NCBI RefSeq assembly: GCF_000176175.1
Contig: NZ_ACZP01000014.1
Coordinates: 1,577,561-1,641,560 of the forward strand
DNA: 64,000 bases
Reading direction: 5' to 3'
From: Vibrio furnissii CIP 102972
Lineage (GTDB): Bacteria > Pseudomonadota > Gammaproteobacteria > Enterobacterales > Vibrionaceae
In this document: one piece after another, positions 17,609 through 26,337 of the stretch
How the letters are laid out: each line of letters starts with the position of its first letter
Position numbering within the stretch: position 1 is the first letter of the stretch
The notes under the pieces: generated by a model
What the model saw: only the letters and a program-made list of their open reading frames with translations
Told to the model about the DNA's origin: nothing
The model's database searches: none
Made by a program: the position numbers and the translations under genes

Positions 17609-18562
17609 ATGACAAATAAAGTCGTCACCATCACACTGAACCCAGCGCTGGATCTAACCGGTAGCCTAAGCACACTCAACGTTGGCTCCGTCAGCTTGGT
17701 CAAAGAAGGTAACCTTCATGCCGCGGGTAAAGGGGTGAACGTTGCCAAAGTGCTGAGCGATCTCGGTGCAGAAGTCACCGTGACCGGTTTCCTAGGCCGT
17801 GATAACCAAGAAATGTTCTGCCAACTGTTTGCTGACATGGGCGCGAATGACCAATTCGTTCGTATCAATGGCGCAACGCGCATCAACGTCAAACTGGTAG
17901 AAGCCAGTGGTGAAGTGAGTGACATCAACTTCCCCGGCATTCAAGTGTTGCCAGAAGACATTGCCGTGTTTGAACGCACACTGATGGCATTGGCCGAAGA
18001 GCACGAATACTTCGTCATGGCCGGTAGCTTGCCGTCTGGCGTGTCGCCTGAGTTGTGTGCCTCGTGGATTGAAAAACTGCACAGCATGGGCAAAAAAGTG
18101 TTGTTTGATAGCAGCCGCGATGCGTTGGCCGCAGGCCTCAACGCGCAACCTTGGTTGATTAAACCAAACGACGAAGAGCTTTCTCAATTCGTGGGGCGTG
18201 AACTGCATACCCCACAAGAATGCCGCAGCGCCGCCGAACATCTGGCCGACAAAGGCATTGAGAATATTGTGGTATCCATGGGTGCAGACGGCACCATGTG
18301 GTTCAACCAAGGCGTATGGCTTCATGCGAAGCCGCCTCGTATGTCTGTCGTCAGTACCGTAGGTGCGGGCGACACACTGGTGGCCGGTTTATGCTGGGGC
18401 CACATGCAAGCGATGAATAAAGAAGAACTGATCACGTTTGCCACTGCCCTCTCTGCCCTTGCGGTTACGCAGGTGGGTGTCGGTGTGCCAAACGCTGAAC
18501 AATTAGTCACCCTACAACAACAAATCCAATTACAACCCGTTAGTGTTGCCGCTAACGACTAA
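17609..18562 (+). CDS. fruK: 1-phosphofructokinase FruK
   Basis: The 317-residue PfkB-family kinase has the N-terminal pattern TLNPALDLTG, the GKGVNVAKVL motif and the catalytic signature STVGAGDTLVAG near residue 250, whose Asp is the base. It phosphorylates fructose-1-phosphate to fructose-1,6-bisphosphate in the cytoplasm. TAAGGA just before the ATG at 17609 fixes the start; a longer frame from 17540 would overlap fruB. It is the middle gene of the operon, 18 bases before fruA. Confidence 0.95.
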   Translation: MTNKVVTITLNPALDLTGSLSTLNVGSVSLVKEGNLHAAGKGVNVAKVLSDLGAEVTVTGFLGRDNQEMFCQLFADMGANDQFVRINGATRINVKLVEASGEVSDINFPGIQVLPEDIAVFERTLMALAEEHEYFVMAGSLPSGVSPELCASWIEKLHSMGKKVLFDSSRDALAAGLNAQPWLIKPNDEELSQFVGRELHTPQECRSAAEHLADKGIENIVVSMGADGTMWFNQGVWLHAKPPRMSVVSTVGAGDTLVAGLCWGHMQAMNKEELITFATALSALAVTQVGVGVPNAEQLVTLQQQIQLQPVSVAAND

Positions 18563-18580
18563 GGACAGAAGGTCGCATCT

Positions 18581-20323
18581 ATGAATATTGCCATTATTAC
18601 TGCATGCCCGAGCGGCGTTGCAAATAGCATTATCGCTGCTGGTCTACTAGAACAGGCAGCCAAATCCCTGAACTGGACAGCCGCGGTGGAATGCCATTCA
18701 TCCGTGCTGGAAGGACACACCCTCACTGACGCCGAAATTGCGGCAGCGGAACTGGTGATTGTCGCGGCAAACACGCCCGTCGACACCACACGCTTCGTGG
18801 GCAAAAATGTCTACCAAAGCGACATTTCAGCGTGCACCAGCGATCCTGTCGCGTACCTGAAAGCCGCAGCGGAGCAAGCCAGCGAGCTTTCTGCTTCGGC
18901 AGCAACCACGTTTGCAGCGCCAGCAGCGTCTGCGCCGGAAAGCGCCAAGAAGATCGTCGCCATCACCGCTTGTCCAACAGGTGTCGCGCATACGTTCATG
19001 GCGGCAGAAGCCTTGGAAGAAGAAGGTAAACGTCGCGGTTACCAAATTAAAGTGGAAACTCGCGGCTCAGTTGGGGCAAAAAACCAACTGACTGACCAAG
19101 AAATTGCCGATGCTGATTTGGTCATCATCGCAGCCGACATCGAAGTTCCTCTGGATCGTTTCAACGGTAAGAAAATGTACCGCACGAAAACAGGTCCTGC
19201 ACTGAAGAAAACTGCTGAAGAGATGGACAAAGCGTTCGTACAAGCCACGGTTTATCAACACGCGGGTTCGGCCAATGCGTCTGCTGCAACTGAAGAGAAA
19301 AAAGGCGTCTATAAACACCTGATGACCGGCGTGTCACACATGCTACCTGTGGTGGTTGCTGGTGGTTTGATCATCGCACTCTCCTTCGTATTCGGTATCG
19401 AAGCGTTTAAAGAAGAAGGCACACTGGCTGCTGCGCTGATGTCCATCGGTGGTGGCTCTGCTTTCGCACTGATGATTCCGGTGCTTGCTGGTTACATTGC
19501 GTTCTCCATCGCTGACCGTCCGGGCCTTGCTCCGGGTTTGATCGGCGGTATGTTGGCAAGTTCAATTGGTTCTGGCTTCTTGGGCGGTATCGCAGCAGGT
19601 TTCATCGCGGGTTACTCTGCAAAATTCATTGCTGATAAAGTGCAACTTCCACAATCTATGGAAGCATTGAAACCTATCCTGATCATTCCGTTCCTCGCCA
19701 GTTTGGTCACAGGTTTGGTGATGATCTACGTTGTCGGTGGCCCGGTTGCTGGCATCATGTCTGCCATGACCGAGTTCCTCAACAACATGGGTTCAGCGAA
19801 CGCGGTGTTGCTGGGTGTGATTCTTGGCGCCATGATGTGTTTCGACTTGGGTGGCCCAGTAAACAAAGCAGCATACACCTTTGGTGTGGGCTTGCTGGCA
19901 TCACAAACTTACGCGCCAATGGCTGCCATCATGGCTGCTGGTATGGTGCCTGCGCTGGGTATGGGCTTGGCTACCTTCTTGGCTCGCGATAAGTTTGAAC
20001 CAAGTGAACGTGAAGCGGGTAAAGCCTCTTTTGTTCTGGGTCTGTGCTTTATCTCTGAAGGCGCGATTCCATTTGCGGCGAAAGACCCAATGCGCGTGAT
20101 TCCATCATGTATGGTGGGTGGTGCACTGACTGGTGCATTGTCTATGCTGTTCGGCGCCAAACTGATGGCACCACACGGCGGCCTGTTTGTACTGCTGATT
20201 CCAAATGCGATCAGCCCAGTCTTGATGTACTTGGTGGCGATTGCCGCAGGTACGGTAGTGACTGGTGTCGGTTACGCATTCCTGAAGTCTCGCGCTCAAG
20301 CCAAAGCCGCAGTGACTGCATAA
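18581..20323 (+). CDS. fruA: Fructose PTS permease FruA (IIB'-IIB-IIC)
   Basis: The 580-residue protein has two tandem EIIB-like domains, the first with Cys9 in ITACPSG and the second with Cys131 in ITACPTGVAHTFMAAE, joined by an Ala-rich linker, then an EIIC membrane domain from about residue 235 with a GGPVNKAAY motif. The second Cys is the usual phosphorylation site; the first domain also keeps the Cys. It imports fructose as fructose-1-phosphate. It ends the operon and is followed by a strong terminator. Confidence 0.96.
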   Translation: MNIAIITACPSGVANSIIAAGLLEQAAKSLNWTAAVECHSSVLEGHTLTDAEIAAAELVIVAANTPVDTTRFVGKNVYQSDISACTSDPVAYLKAAAEQASELSASAATTFAAPAASAPESAKKIVAITACPTGVAHTFMAAEALEEEGKRRGYQIKVETRGSVGAKNQLTDQEIADADLVIIAADIEVPLDRFNGKKMYRTKTGPALKKTAEEMDKAFVQATVYQHAGSANASAATEEKKGVYKHLMTGVSHMLPVVVAGGLIIALSFVFGIEAFKEEGTLAAALMSIGGGSAFALMIPVLAGYIAFSIADRPGLAPGLIGGMLASSIGSGFLGGIAAGFIAGYSAKFIADKVQLPQSMEALKPILIIPFLASLVTGLVMIYVVGGPVAGIMSAMTEFLNNMGSANAVLLGVILGAMMCFDLGGPVNKAAYTFGVGLLASQTYAPMAAIMAAGMVPALGMGLATFLARDKFEPSEREAGKASFVLGLCFISEGAIPFAAKDPMRVIPSCMVGGALTGALSMLFGAKLMAPHGGLFVLLIPNAISPVLMYLVAIAAGTVVTGVGYAFLKSRAQAKAAVTA

Positions 20324-20358
20324 TTTTGATGAATTAAGCCAATTACCGATCTTGGCTA

Positions 20359-20392
20359 GCCAGTGAGTGATGCTCCTCTCACTGGCTTTTTT
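20359..20392 (+). terminator. Intrinsic terminator of fruBKA
   Basis: GCCAGTGAG (20359-20367) pairs with CTCACTGGC (20378-20386), followed by six T residues. Confidence 0.9.
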
Positions 20393-20441
20393 ATTAGTGT
20401 CAATCCCCCACGCCGCCCCCTCACGTAAATGGCGGCCATGA

Positions 20442-20467
20442 AAAAGCCAGCATCTCTGCTGGCTTTT
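20442..20467 (-). terminator. Terminator after the retropepsin-like lipoprotein gene
   Basis: AAAAGCCAGCA (20442-20452) pairs with TGCTGGCTTTT (20457-20467). It has T-tracts on both strands, so it may be bidirectional. Confidence 0.85.
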
Positions 20468-20493
20468 CTTTTTGCTTCGCGTGTATCGCTCGC

Positions 20494-21144
20494 TTATTTG
20501 TGTTTCGGCTGAACGTATTGACGGCCAACATCTACCACCGCAACATCTTTAAAGAAGCTACGTCCCAGCAAAACTGGGAAGGTTAAGTGCGTGCGGTCGG
20601 CCAGCGTGAATTCAGTTTTCTCTTTCAGGTCACCAATTTCAATCCATGCCATCACAATGGCGCGGCGCTGCGTGCTGTCGGAGCTCGACTGACGAATGTG
20701 CACCCAACGCTCAACGGGCAGGCTCACTTCTTCACTTTTAATGCCGTCATGCTCGATACGGAATTTCACCCAATCTTTACCATCGCGCTCAAATGGCGTG
20801 ATATCGACGGCACTGATGGACGATGTGGTTGCGCCTGTATCAATGCGTGCACGAAAGGTTTCTTTCAACCCCGGAACATAGACCCACTCTTTTTCACCTA
20901 AAATGAGTTTACCATCCGATGTTTTCGTCGCTTTCAGCACCACGACTTCTTTCTTCACTGATTGGGTTTCTGATTTCTTACCGGCCTTATCCTTGGCGCT
21001 CTCGGTTGCTTCCTGCTTAGGTTGTTCAAATTGAGTCTGTTCCTTCTTCTCTGCATCCGCCGTACGCTCGGTTGGTGTTGTCACACACGCAACCAGACCG
21101 CCACTCAGCATCAAAGGAACCAGGAGTTTCCATTGTTGTTTCAT
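20494..21144 (-). CDS. Retropepsin-like (RimB/COG4067 'zinc protease') lipoprotein
   Basis: The 216-residue protein starts with a lipoprotein signal ending LSGGLVAC (lipid Cys20), then a charged Lys/Glu-rich linker to about residue 70, then the COG4067 domain with the aspartic-protease-like motif RIDTGATTSSISA near residue 101. Proteins of this family, once called ATP-dependent zinc proteases, often sit beside rimK, but neither rimK nor a glutamate ligase is seen here. The lipid anchor puts it in the periplasm on a membrane. Its substrate is unknown. It has its own terminator and no operon partner. Confidence 0.85.
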   Translation of the reverse strand: MKQQWKLLVPLMLSGGLVACVTTPTERTADAEKKEQTQFEQPKQEATESAKDKAGKKSETQSVKKEVVVLKATKTSDGKLILGEKEWVYVPGLKETFRARIDTGATTSSISAVDITPFERDGKDWVKFRIEHDGIKSEEVSLPVERWVHIRQSSSDSTQRRAIVMAWIEIGDLKEKTEFTLADRTHLTFPVLLGRSFFKDVAVVDVGRQYVQPKHK

Positions 21145-21174
21145 TCATTCACCTAATCAAACTGCTAACTAACG

Positions 21175-22356
21175 TTATGAGACTTTAACTATCGCATCCG
21201 CCACATAAGGAATGTCTTTCTCCGTCAGACCTGCAATATTGATGCGGCCATCTGCCACACCGTAAATACCGAACTCTTCGCGTAAACGTGCCATCTGTTG
21301 TGGCGCGAAACCGAGGACAGTAAACATGCCCTTATGGCTTTCGATGAAGTCAAATTGTGACGTATTGTGTTGATTTCTCAACTCTTTACATAAGGTTTGA
21401 CGAAGGCTTAACAAACGTTGTTGCATTTCACTCAGCTCTTGCTTCCAGATGGTTGTTAGCTGTTCGTTTTGTAACACCGTTTTGACAAGCGCCGCGCCGT
21501 GGTCCGGTGGCATGGTGTAAGTCGAGCGAGCCAGCGTCAACATTTTACCGCGCGCATTGGCGACATCGTTGGCCGTTTTGCCCAGCACGATCGCCACACC
21601 CGTGCGTTCACGATACAAACCAAAGTTCTTTGAACACGATGACGTCACCAACATCTCTTCGACATGGCTCGCCATGTGACGTAGCCCTTTTGCATCGTCG
21701 TCCAGACCATCACCAAATCCTTGATAAGCAATATCCACAAACGGAATGAACCCGTTTTTCTGCGACAGCGCGGTGATCGCTTGCCAAGCAGCAAAGTCGA
21801 TATCTGCACCGGTTGGGTTGTGACAACAGCCGTGCAACAGCACCACATCTTTCGGGCCCGCGTGCGCAAGATCCGTCAACATGCGTTCAGTGTCGACCAT
21901 CTTGGTCTCGCGACTGAAATAAGCGTAGTACTTCACTTTCAAGCCTGCCGCTTCCATCACCGGTTTGTGGTTCACATAACTCGGATCCGTGAGCCAGACC
22001 GTTGTTTCAGGCTGTGCCACACGCATGAGATCGCCCAACATACGCAGCGCACCACTCGCCCCTGGAGTTTGAATGGCAGTCACACGTTCTGTGACTAACG
22101 ATTCCCCCAGCACAAGATTGAGCATGCTGCGGTTAAACTCTTCACAACCGGCGAGGCCAACGTAAGATTTGGTTTTCTGTGTGGATACGACGATGTCCTG
22201 TGCTTGTTGCACAGCGCGCATGATGGGCGTTTCGCCTTGGCTGTTTTTGTACACACCGATGCCGAGATCCACTTTTTCAGGACGAGGATCATTTCGGTAA
22301 GCAACGGACAAAGAGAGAATTGGATCTAAAGCTGGTGTTGGTAAGTGGGAAAACAT
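21175..22356 (-). CDS. tyrB: Aromatic amino acid / aspartate aminotransferase
   Basis: The 393-residue class I aminotransferase has GIGVYKNSQGETP, the cofactor region HGCCHNPTGAD and the PLP lysine in SSCSKNFGLYRERTGV. It transfers amino groups between aromatic amino acids or aspartate and 2-oxoglutarate. Length and motifs fit both AspC and TyrB; tyrB is a tentative symbol. The ATG at 22356 (MFSHLPTPALDP) matches the family; a longer frame to 22401 is not needed. It stands just downstream of nrdG on the same strand, but a small terminator separates them. Confidence 0.88.
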   Translation of the reverse strand: MFSHLPTPALDPILSLSVAYRNDPRPEKVDLGIGVYKNSQGETPIMRAVQQAQDIVVSTQKTKSYVGLAGCEEFNRSMLNLVLGESLVTERVTAIQTPGASGALRMLGDLMRVAQPETTVWLTDPSYVNHKPVMEAAGLKVKYYAYFSRETKMVDTERMLTDLAHAGPKDVVLLHGCCHNPTGADIDFAAWQAITALSQKNGFIPFVDIAYQGFGDGLDDDAKGLRHMASHVEEMLVTSSCSKNFGLYRERTGVAIVLGKTANDVANARGKMLTLARSTYTMPPDHGAALVKTVLQNEQLTTIWKQELSEMQQRLLSLRQTLCKELRNQHNTSQFDFIESHKGMFTVLGFAPQQMARLREEFGIYGVADGRINIAGLTEKDIPYVADAIVKVS

Positions 22357-22409
22357 GAAAGTCACAACCCTTTGAAATTCATCGTGACTTTCAGTAAACA
22401 CTAGATAGG

Positions 22410-22430
22410 TAAAAACCTAAAGGTTTTTTT
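22410..22430 (-). terminator. Small terminator after nrdG
   Basis: AGGTTTTT and AAAAACCT (22411-22418 and 22421-22428) form a short hairpin that ends in a T-run on the minus strand and overlaps the end of nrdG. The stem is weak. Confidence 0.5.
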
Positions 22431-22896
22431 ACAATTTGAAGTGGTGAATCACCTGATTGCTGCTGCCACGCCAGTGAAGGCTTGGGTCAGCCAGCTCTTT
22501 TTCGAACTTACCATCAATCAGTACGTCGATCAGGTCAACCAGCTCACGCTGTTCTGCACTCAATTCTGCCAACAGGTAACCCGTCCAGAGCCAGATATCT
22601 TTGCCCGGACACTCGCTTTTGACCCGCTTGACCAACTTCAACACCGATGCCACGTTTTGCGGATGCAGTGGATCGCCACCAGACAGCGACAAGCCACGAC
22701 GTGGAATGCGGGTATCGTTGAGGTCATGGATGATTTGGTCTTCCAATGCTTGCGTAAATGGATGACCCGAATCCAACGACCAAGTACTTTGATTGTAACA
22801 ACCGCGACACTGATGAACGCAGCCGGAAACGAACAGCGTACAGCGCGTTCCCAGCCCGTTAACCACATCAATCGGATAGTATTGATGATAATTCAT
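22429..22896 (-). CDS. nrdG: Anaerobic ribonucleotide reductase activase NrdG
   Basis: The 155-residue radical-SAM protein has the CxxxCxxC cluster motif in CVHQCRGCYNQSTW and the SGGDPL motif that binds S-adenosylmethionine. It makes the glycyl radical on NrdD in cells without oxygen. It begins one base after the nrdD stop, so translation is probably coupled. Confidence 0.96.
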   Translation of the reverse strand: MNYHQYYPIDVVNGLGTRCTLFVSGCVHQCRGCYNQSTWSLDSGHPFTQALEDQIIHDLNDTRIPRRGLSLSGGDPLHPQNVASVLKLVKRVKSECPGKDIWLWTGYLLAELSAEQRELVDLIDVLIDGKFEKELADPSLHWRGSSNQVIHHFKL

Positions 22897-22897
22897 A

Positions 22898-25018
22898 TTA
22901 CAGATGTTTCACTCGACGTTTCACTTCTTCTTGTTTGCCGACGTTGAATGGACGTGCATCTGGGCTACCCAAGTAACCACATACACGACGAATCACCGAC
23001 ACTTTGCTTGGCTCATGGTTGCCGCATTTCGGACACACAAAGCCTTTGCTGGTACAGTCGAATTCACCGGTGTAACCACACTCGTAGCACTCATCAATCG
23101 GCGTATTGGTGCCGTAATAAGGAACGCGGGTGTAGCTGTAATCCCAGACGTTTTCCAACGCTTCAACGTTACGTTGCATGTTCGGGAACTCACCGTAACA
23201 AATGAAACCACCACTTGAGATGTGTGGGTACGGCAATTCGAAATCGATCTTGTCGTATGGGTTCACTTTTTTCTCAACATCCAAGTGGAAGCTGTTGGTG
23301 TAGTAACCTTTATCGGTCACACCAGGAATCACACCGAACTCTTTGGTATCAATGCGGCAGAAGCGGCTGCACAAGTTTTCACTTGGTGTACCGTACAAGC
23401 TAAAGGCGTAGCCTGTTTCTTCTTTCCATGTGTCGACCGCTTCACGCAGTTTACGAATGATGTTCACCGCGTGTTCACGCAGTTCGCTGTCATCAAACAC
23501 GTGTGTTCCTTGGCCAAACAACGCGTTCATGGTTTCATGCACACCGATGTAGCCCAATGAAATCGACGCACGACCGTTTTTGAAAATGTCCGCAATCGAG
23601 TCGTTCGCATTCAAGCGCACGCCACACGCACCTTCCATATAAAGGATTGGCGCCACACGGGCTTTGACATTTTCCAAGCGGTGGATACGGGTTTCCAATG
23701 CGCGACGTGCCAGTTTGAGTTTTTCATCCAACAACTCGTAAAACTTGTTGAGATCGCCTTTCGCACGAATCGCAATACGCGGTAGGTTCAAACTCACTAC
23801 GCCCAAGTTGTTACGGCCTTCATGAACCAGTTCTCCGTTCTCTTCAAACGTGTTCAAGAAGCTACGGCAACCCATTGGCGTTTTGAATGAGCCAGTGACT
23901 TCGACCACTTTGTCGTAGTTCAGAATGTCTGGGTACATGCGTTTGGTTGCGCAATCTAGTGCCAATTGTTTGATGTCGTAGTTTGGATCGCCCGCTTTAT
24001 GGTTCAGACCATCTTTGATGGCAAATACCAATTTAGGGAACACGGCCGTTTTACGGTTTTTGCCCAAGCCCGCAATGCGGTTTTTCAGGATCGAGGTTTG
24101 GATCAAACGCGATTCCCAGCTGGTGCCCAAACCAAAACCCAGTGTCACGAATGGCGTTTGACCGTTCGCGGTGTGCAGGGTGTTCACTTCGTATTCCAGT
24201 GATTGGAACGCGTCGTAACACTCTTTCTCGGTGCGCACTTTGGCAAACTCTTCCGGATCGCGAATATCCCACTCTTTCGCAATCGCCAGATGTTTTTGGT
24301 AGCTGGCAGAGACGTAAGGTGCCAGCACTTCATCAATGCGGTTGATGGTTGTGCCGCCGTAAATATGGCTCGCCACTTGTGCGATGATCTGCGCAGTGAC
24401 GGCCGTTGCGGTCGAAATGGATTTAGGCGTGTCAATTTCCGCGTTACCCATTTTGAAGCCGTGTGTCAGCATGCCTTTTAGATCAATCAACATACAGTTG
24501 AACATCGGGAAGAACGGCGCGTAATCGAGATCGTGATAGTGCAGGTCGCCCTCTTCGTGCGCTTGAACGATGTCACGCGGCAGAATGCGAGTTTTCGCAT
24601 AGTGCTTGGCCACGATACCCGCCAGAAGGTCACGTTGAGTCGGGATAACTTTACCGTCTTTGTTCGCGTTTTCGTTGAGCAGATCCGCATTGCTCTCTTG
24701 AATCAGGCCTTCGATCTCCTGCGTCAGTTTGCTCTGCTTCTCTCGTGCCACGTCGCGGTCATGTCGGTACTCGATGTATGAACGAGCTAATGCTTTGTAC
24801 GGCCCTTGCATTAGCTCGTTCTCTACCAGTGTCTGAATTTCTGCGATTCGAACTTCTTCGTACTCTTTGAGTTTGAGTTCGACTGCCAATGCAACATTCA
24901 ATGCGTAAATCGCAATTTCACTGTTGACTTCTTCCGCTGCACTTTCGACTGCAGCTTGGATACGATCTCGGTTAAACGGGGCTTTTGAGCCATCACGTTT
25001 GATTACGATAGGTTTCAC
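22898..25018 (-). CDS. nrdD: Anaerobic ribonucleoside-triphosphate reductase NrdD
   Basis: The 706-residue class III reductase has an N-terminal ATP-cone (KPIVIKRDGSKAPFNRDR) for allosteric control, the ten-strand barrel, four zinc-binding Cys near the C-terminus (CYECGY and CPKCGN) and the glycyl radical site in RRVCGYLGSPDARP. It makes dNTPs for anaerobic growth using formate. The start codon is GTG at 25018, with AAGGAG six bases upstream. Two NrdR boxes and an FNR box in the upstream region explain its control. Confidence 0.97.
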   Translation of the reverse strand: MKPIVIKRDGSKAPFNRDRIQAAVESAAEEVNSEIAIYALNVALAVELKLKEYEEVRIAEIQTLVENELMQGPYKALARSYIEYRHDRDVAREKQSKLTQEIEGLIQESNADLLNENANKDGKVIPTQRDLLAGIVAKHYAKTRILPRDIVQAHEEGDLHYHDLDYAPFFPMFNCMLIDLKGMLTHGFKMGNAEIDTPKSISTATAVTAQIIAQVASHIYGGTTINRIDEVLAPYVSASYQKHLAIAKEWDIRDPEEFAKVRTEKECYDAFQSLEYEVNTLHTANGQTPFVTLGFGLGTSWESRLIQTSILKNRIAGLGKNRKTAVFPKLVFAIKDGLNHKAGDPNYDIKQLALDCATKRMYPDILNYDKVVEVTGSFKTPMGCRSFLNTFEENGELVHEGRNNLGVVSLNLPRIAIRAKGDLNKFYELLDEKLKLARRALETRIHRLENVKARVAPILYMEGACGVRLNANDSIADIFKNGRASISLGYIGVHETMNALFGQGTHVFDDSELREHAVNIIRKLREAVDTWKEETGYAFSLYGTPSENLCSRFCRIDTKEFGVIPGVTDKGYYTNSFHLDVEKKVNPYDKIDFELPYPHISSGGFICYGEFPNMQRNVEALENVWDYSYTRVPYYGTNTPIDECYECGYTGEFDCTSKGFVCPKCGNHEPSKVSVIRRVCGYLGSPDARPFNVGKQEEVKRRVKHL

Positions 25019-25061
25019 CTTTTCTCCTTACCCCAGCATATTCACAGGATTATCCACAAAT

Positions 25062-25077
25062 ACACTATATAGGGCTT
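25062..25077. promoter_or_regulatory. NrdR box, promoter-proximal to nrdD
   Basis: ACACTATATAGGGCTT matches the left half of the NrdR consensus ACACwATATATwGTGT and is degenerate on the right. It starts exactly 31 bases (three helix turns) from the second box. Confidence 0.7.
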
Positions 25078-25092
25078 ACCTTTATCCAAACG

Positions 25093-25108
25093 ACACTATA
25101 TGTTGTGT
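25093..25108. promoter_or_regulatory. NrdR box, distal
   Basis: ACACTATATGTTGTGT is a near-perfect NrdR box with one deviation. Paired boxes three turns apart are the normal arrangement for repression by ATP/dATP-bound NrdR. Confidence 0.85.
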
Positions 25109-25139
25109 CGTATTAAACGAGATGACCCAATGGAAAGTA

Positions 25140-25153
25140 TTGATTTAGATCAA
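25140..25153. promoter_or_regulatory. FNR box upstream of nrdD
   Basis: TTGATTTAGATCAA is a perfect match to the FNR consensus TTGAT-N4-ATCAA. Its position upstream of the NrdR boxes fits activation of nrdDG without oxygen. Confidence 0.85.
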
Positions 25154-25311
25154 CGAATTTGGGGCTATGGACAAGAACAAATCGATCTTATAGCTTGAAG
25201 TCTCAAAGCGAAAAGAAACCCTGCAAACGCCATTTTTTGTGATAAAAATTATTGCTTTTTGTGGAACACTGTCCGCACCTGACCTCAACGAGATCGACGA
25301 GAAGAGCCATC

Positions 25312-26214
25312 ATGAAAACGAACAAAATTGCCACAATTTTAGCGTCCGCCATACTGCTAATTTCCTCTCACTGTGTGTCCGCGCAAAGTTTGTCAATCAG
25401 TAGTTGGAATATTGAATGGTTGACGTTGAATGCGTCCGCACCTGTGGATAAAAGCAAACGCACCAGCGAAGATTTCGCCGCGCTGAGCAAACATTTCCGC
25501 ACGGTCAATAGCGACGTGTTGGCGTTTCAAGAAGTCGACAGCATGCAGGCTATCCAGAACGTGGTGGGTTCGGCGTATCAAATCGTGCTCTCGGATCGCG
25601 CGCAGCCTGCGCACGCCCAGCATCAATTTAAAGACCTCAATCAGTACACCGGCTTTGCAATACGCAACACCGTGCCGTTTAGTGACCCAGCCGATGTCGA
25701 TCTGTATGGCAAACGACATCACAAATTGCGCTTTGCAGCTTATATCGTGTTGTACCCAGACTCACCGCAGCCCGTGCATACGTTGTCAGTGCATTTAAAA
25801 GCGGGTTGTTCCGGGAAGTTTCGCGCTAACCAAACCAGTTGCCAAACATTGCTGACACAGGGCAAAGCACTCAATGCGTGGATCAAACAGCGGGAAGCCA
25901 AGCAGCAAGCGTATGTCATTCTGGGCGATTTCAACCACAACCTCGCCTACCGCGGGGATTGGTTATGGCAAACCATGACGCAAGGCACCCTCATTGAACC
26001 CACGCTTGCCAGCCGCCAAACACCCGCAACCTGTAAAGTGCGCTCGCGCCAGCAACCGAATCAACTACATCAATTTCGTTCGTTGATCGACCACATCATC
26101 ATCAGCCCAACGCTTAAAGCAAGCGCCACACAACAAGTGAATTTCGAGAGCCAAGACGTGTTGCGTTACGCACTGAGTGACCATTGCCCATTGCGTAGTG
26201 AACTACAGTGGTAA
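25312..26214 (+). CDS. Secreted endonuclease/exonuclease/phosphatase-fold protein
   Basis: The 300-residue product has a Sec signal peptide (MKTNKIATILASAILLISS, cleavage near SA-QS around residue 24). The mature part shows the EEP-fold catalytic motifs in order: SSWNIEWL (Asn), FQEVDS (Glu), LGDFNHN (Asp/Asn) and SDHCPL (Asp-His). This is the DNase I/sphingomyelinase superfamily, so it may be an extracellular or periplasmic nuclease or phosphodiesterase. The start at 25312 is supported by the signal peptide. It is divergent from nrdD and convergent with the RND pump gene. The substrate cannot be told. Confidence 0.87.
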   Translation: MKTNKIATILASAILLISSHCVSAQSLSISSWNIEWLTLNASAPVDKSKRTSEDFAALSKHFRTVNSDVLAFQEVDSMQAIQNVVGSAYQIVLSDRAQPAHAQHQFKDLNQYTGFAIRNTVPFSDPADVDLYGKRHHKLRFAAYIVLYPDSPQPVHTLSVHLKAGCSGKFRANQTSCQTLLTQGKALNAWIKQREAKQQAYVILGDFNHNLAYRGDWLWQTMTQGTLIEPTLASRQTPATCKVRSRQQPNQLHQFRSLIDHIIISPTLKASATQQVNFESQDVLRYALSDHCPLRSELQW

Positions 26215-26240
26215 CCAGCGCTTACCGATTCAACGACATG

Positions 26241-26264
26241 AATCCAAGGCCACCTAAATCCAAG
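26241..26264. repeat. Short 16-bp direct repeat after the EEP gene
   Basis: AATCCAAG occurs at 26241 and 26257 at 16-base spacing, with weaker similarity around it. It resembles the other short tandem arrays of this window but has only two copies. Confidence 0.45.
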
Positions 26265-26266
26265 AC

Positions 26267-26296
26267 AAAAAAAGCCCCACCGTTGACTGGCGGGGC
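26267..26296 (-). terminator. Terminator of the RND operon
   Basis: GCCCCRCC (26274-26281) pairs with GGCGGGGC (26289-26296); on the minus strand the only mismatch becomes a G-T wobble and the hairpin is followed by seven T residues. Confidence 0.85.
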
Positions 26297-26337
26297 AAGA
26301 CACAAGTTACTTGAAACTTTCGTTGTGGCATTGAGCC

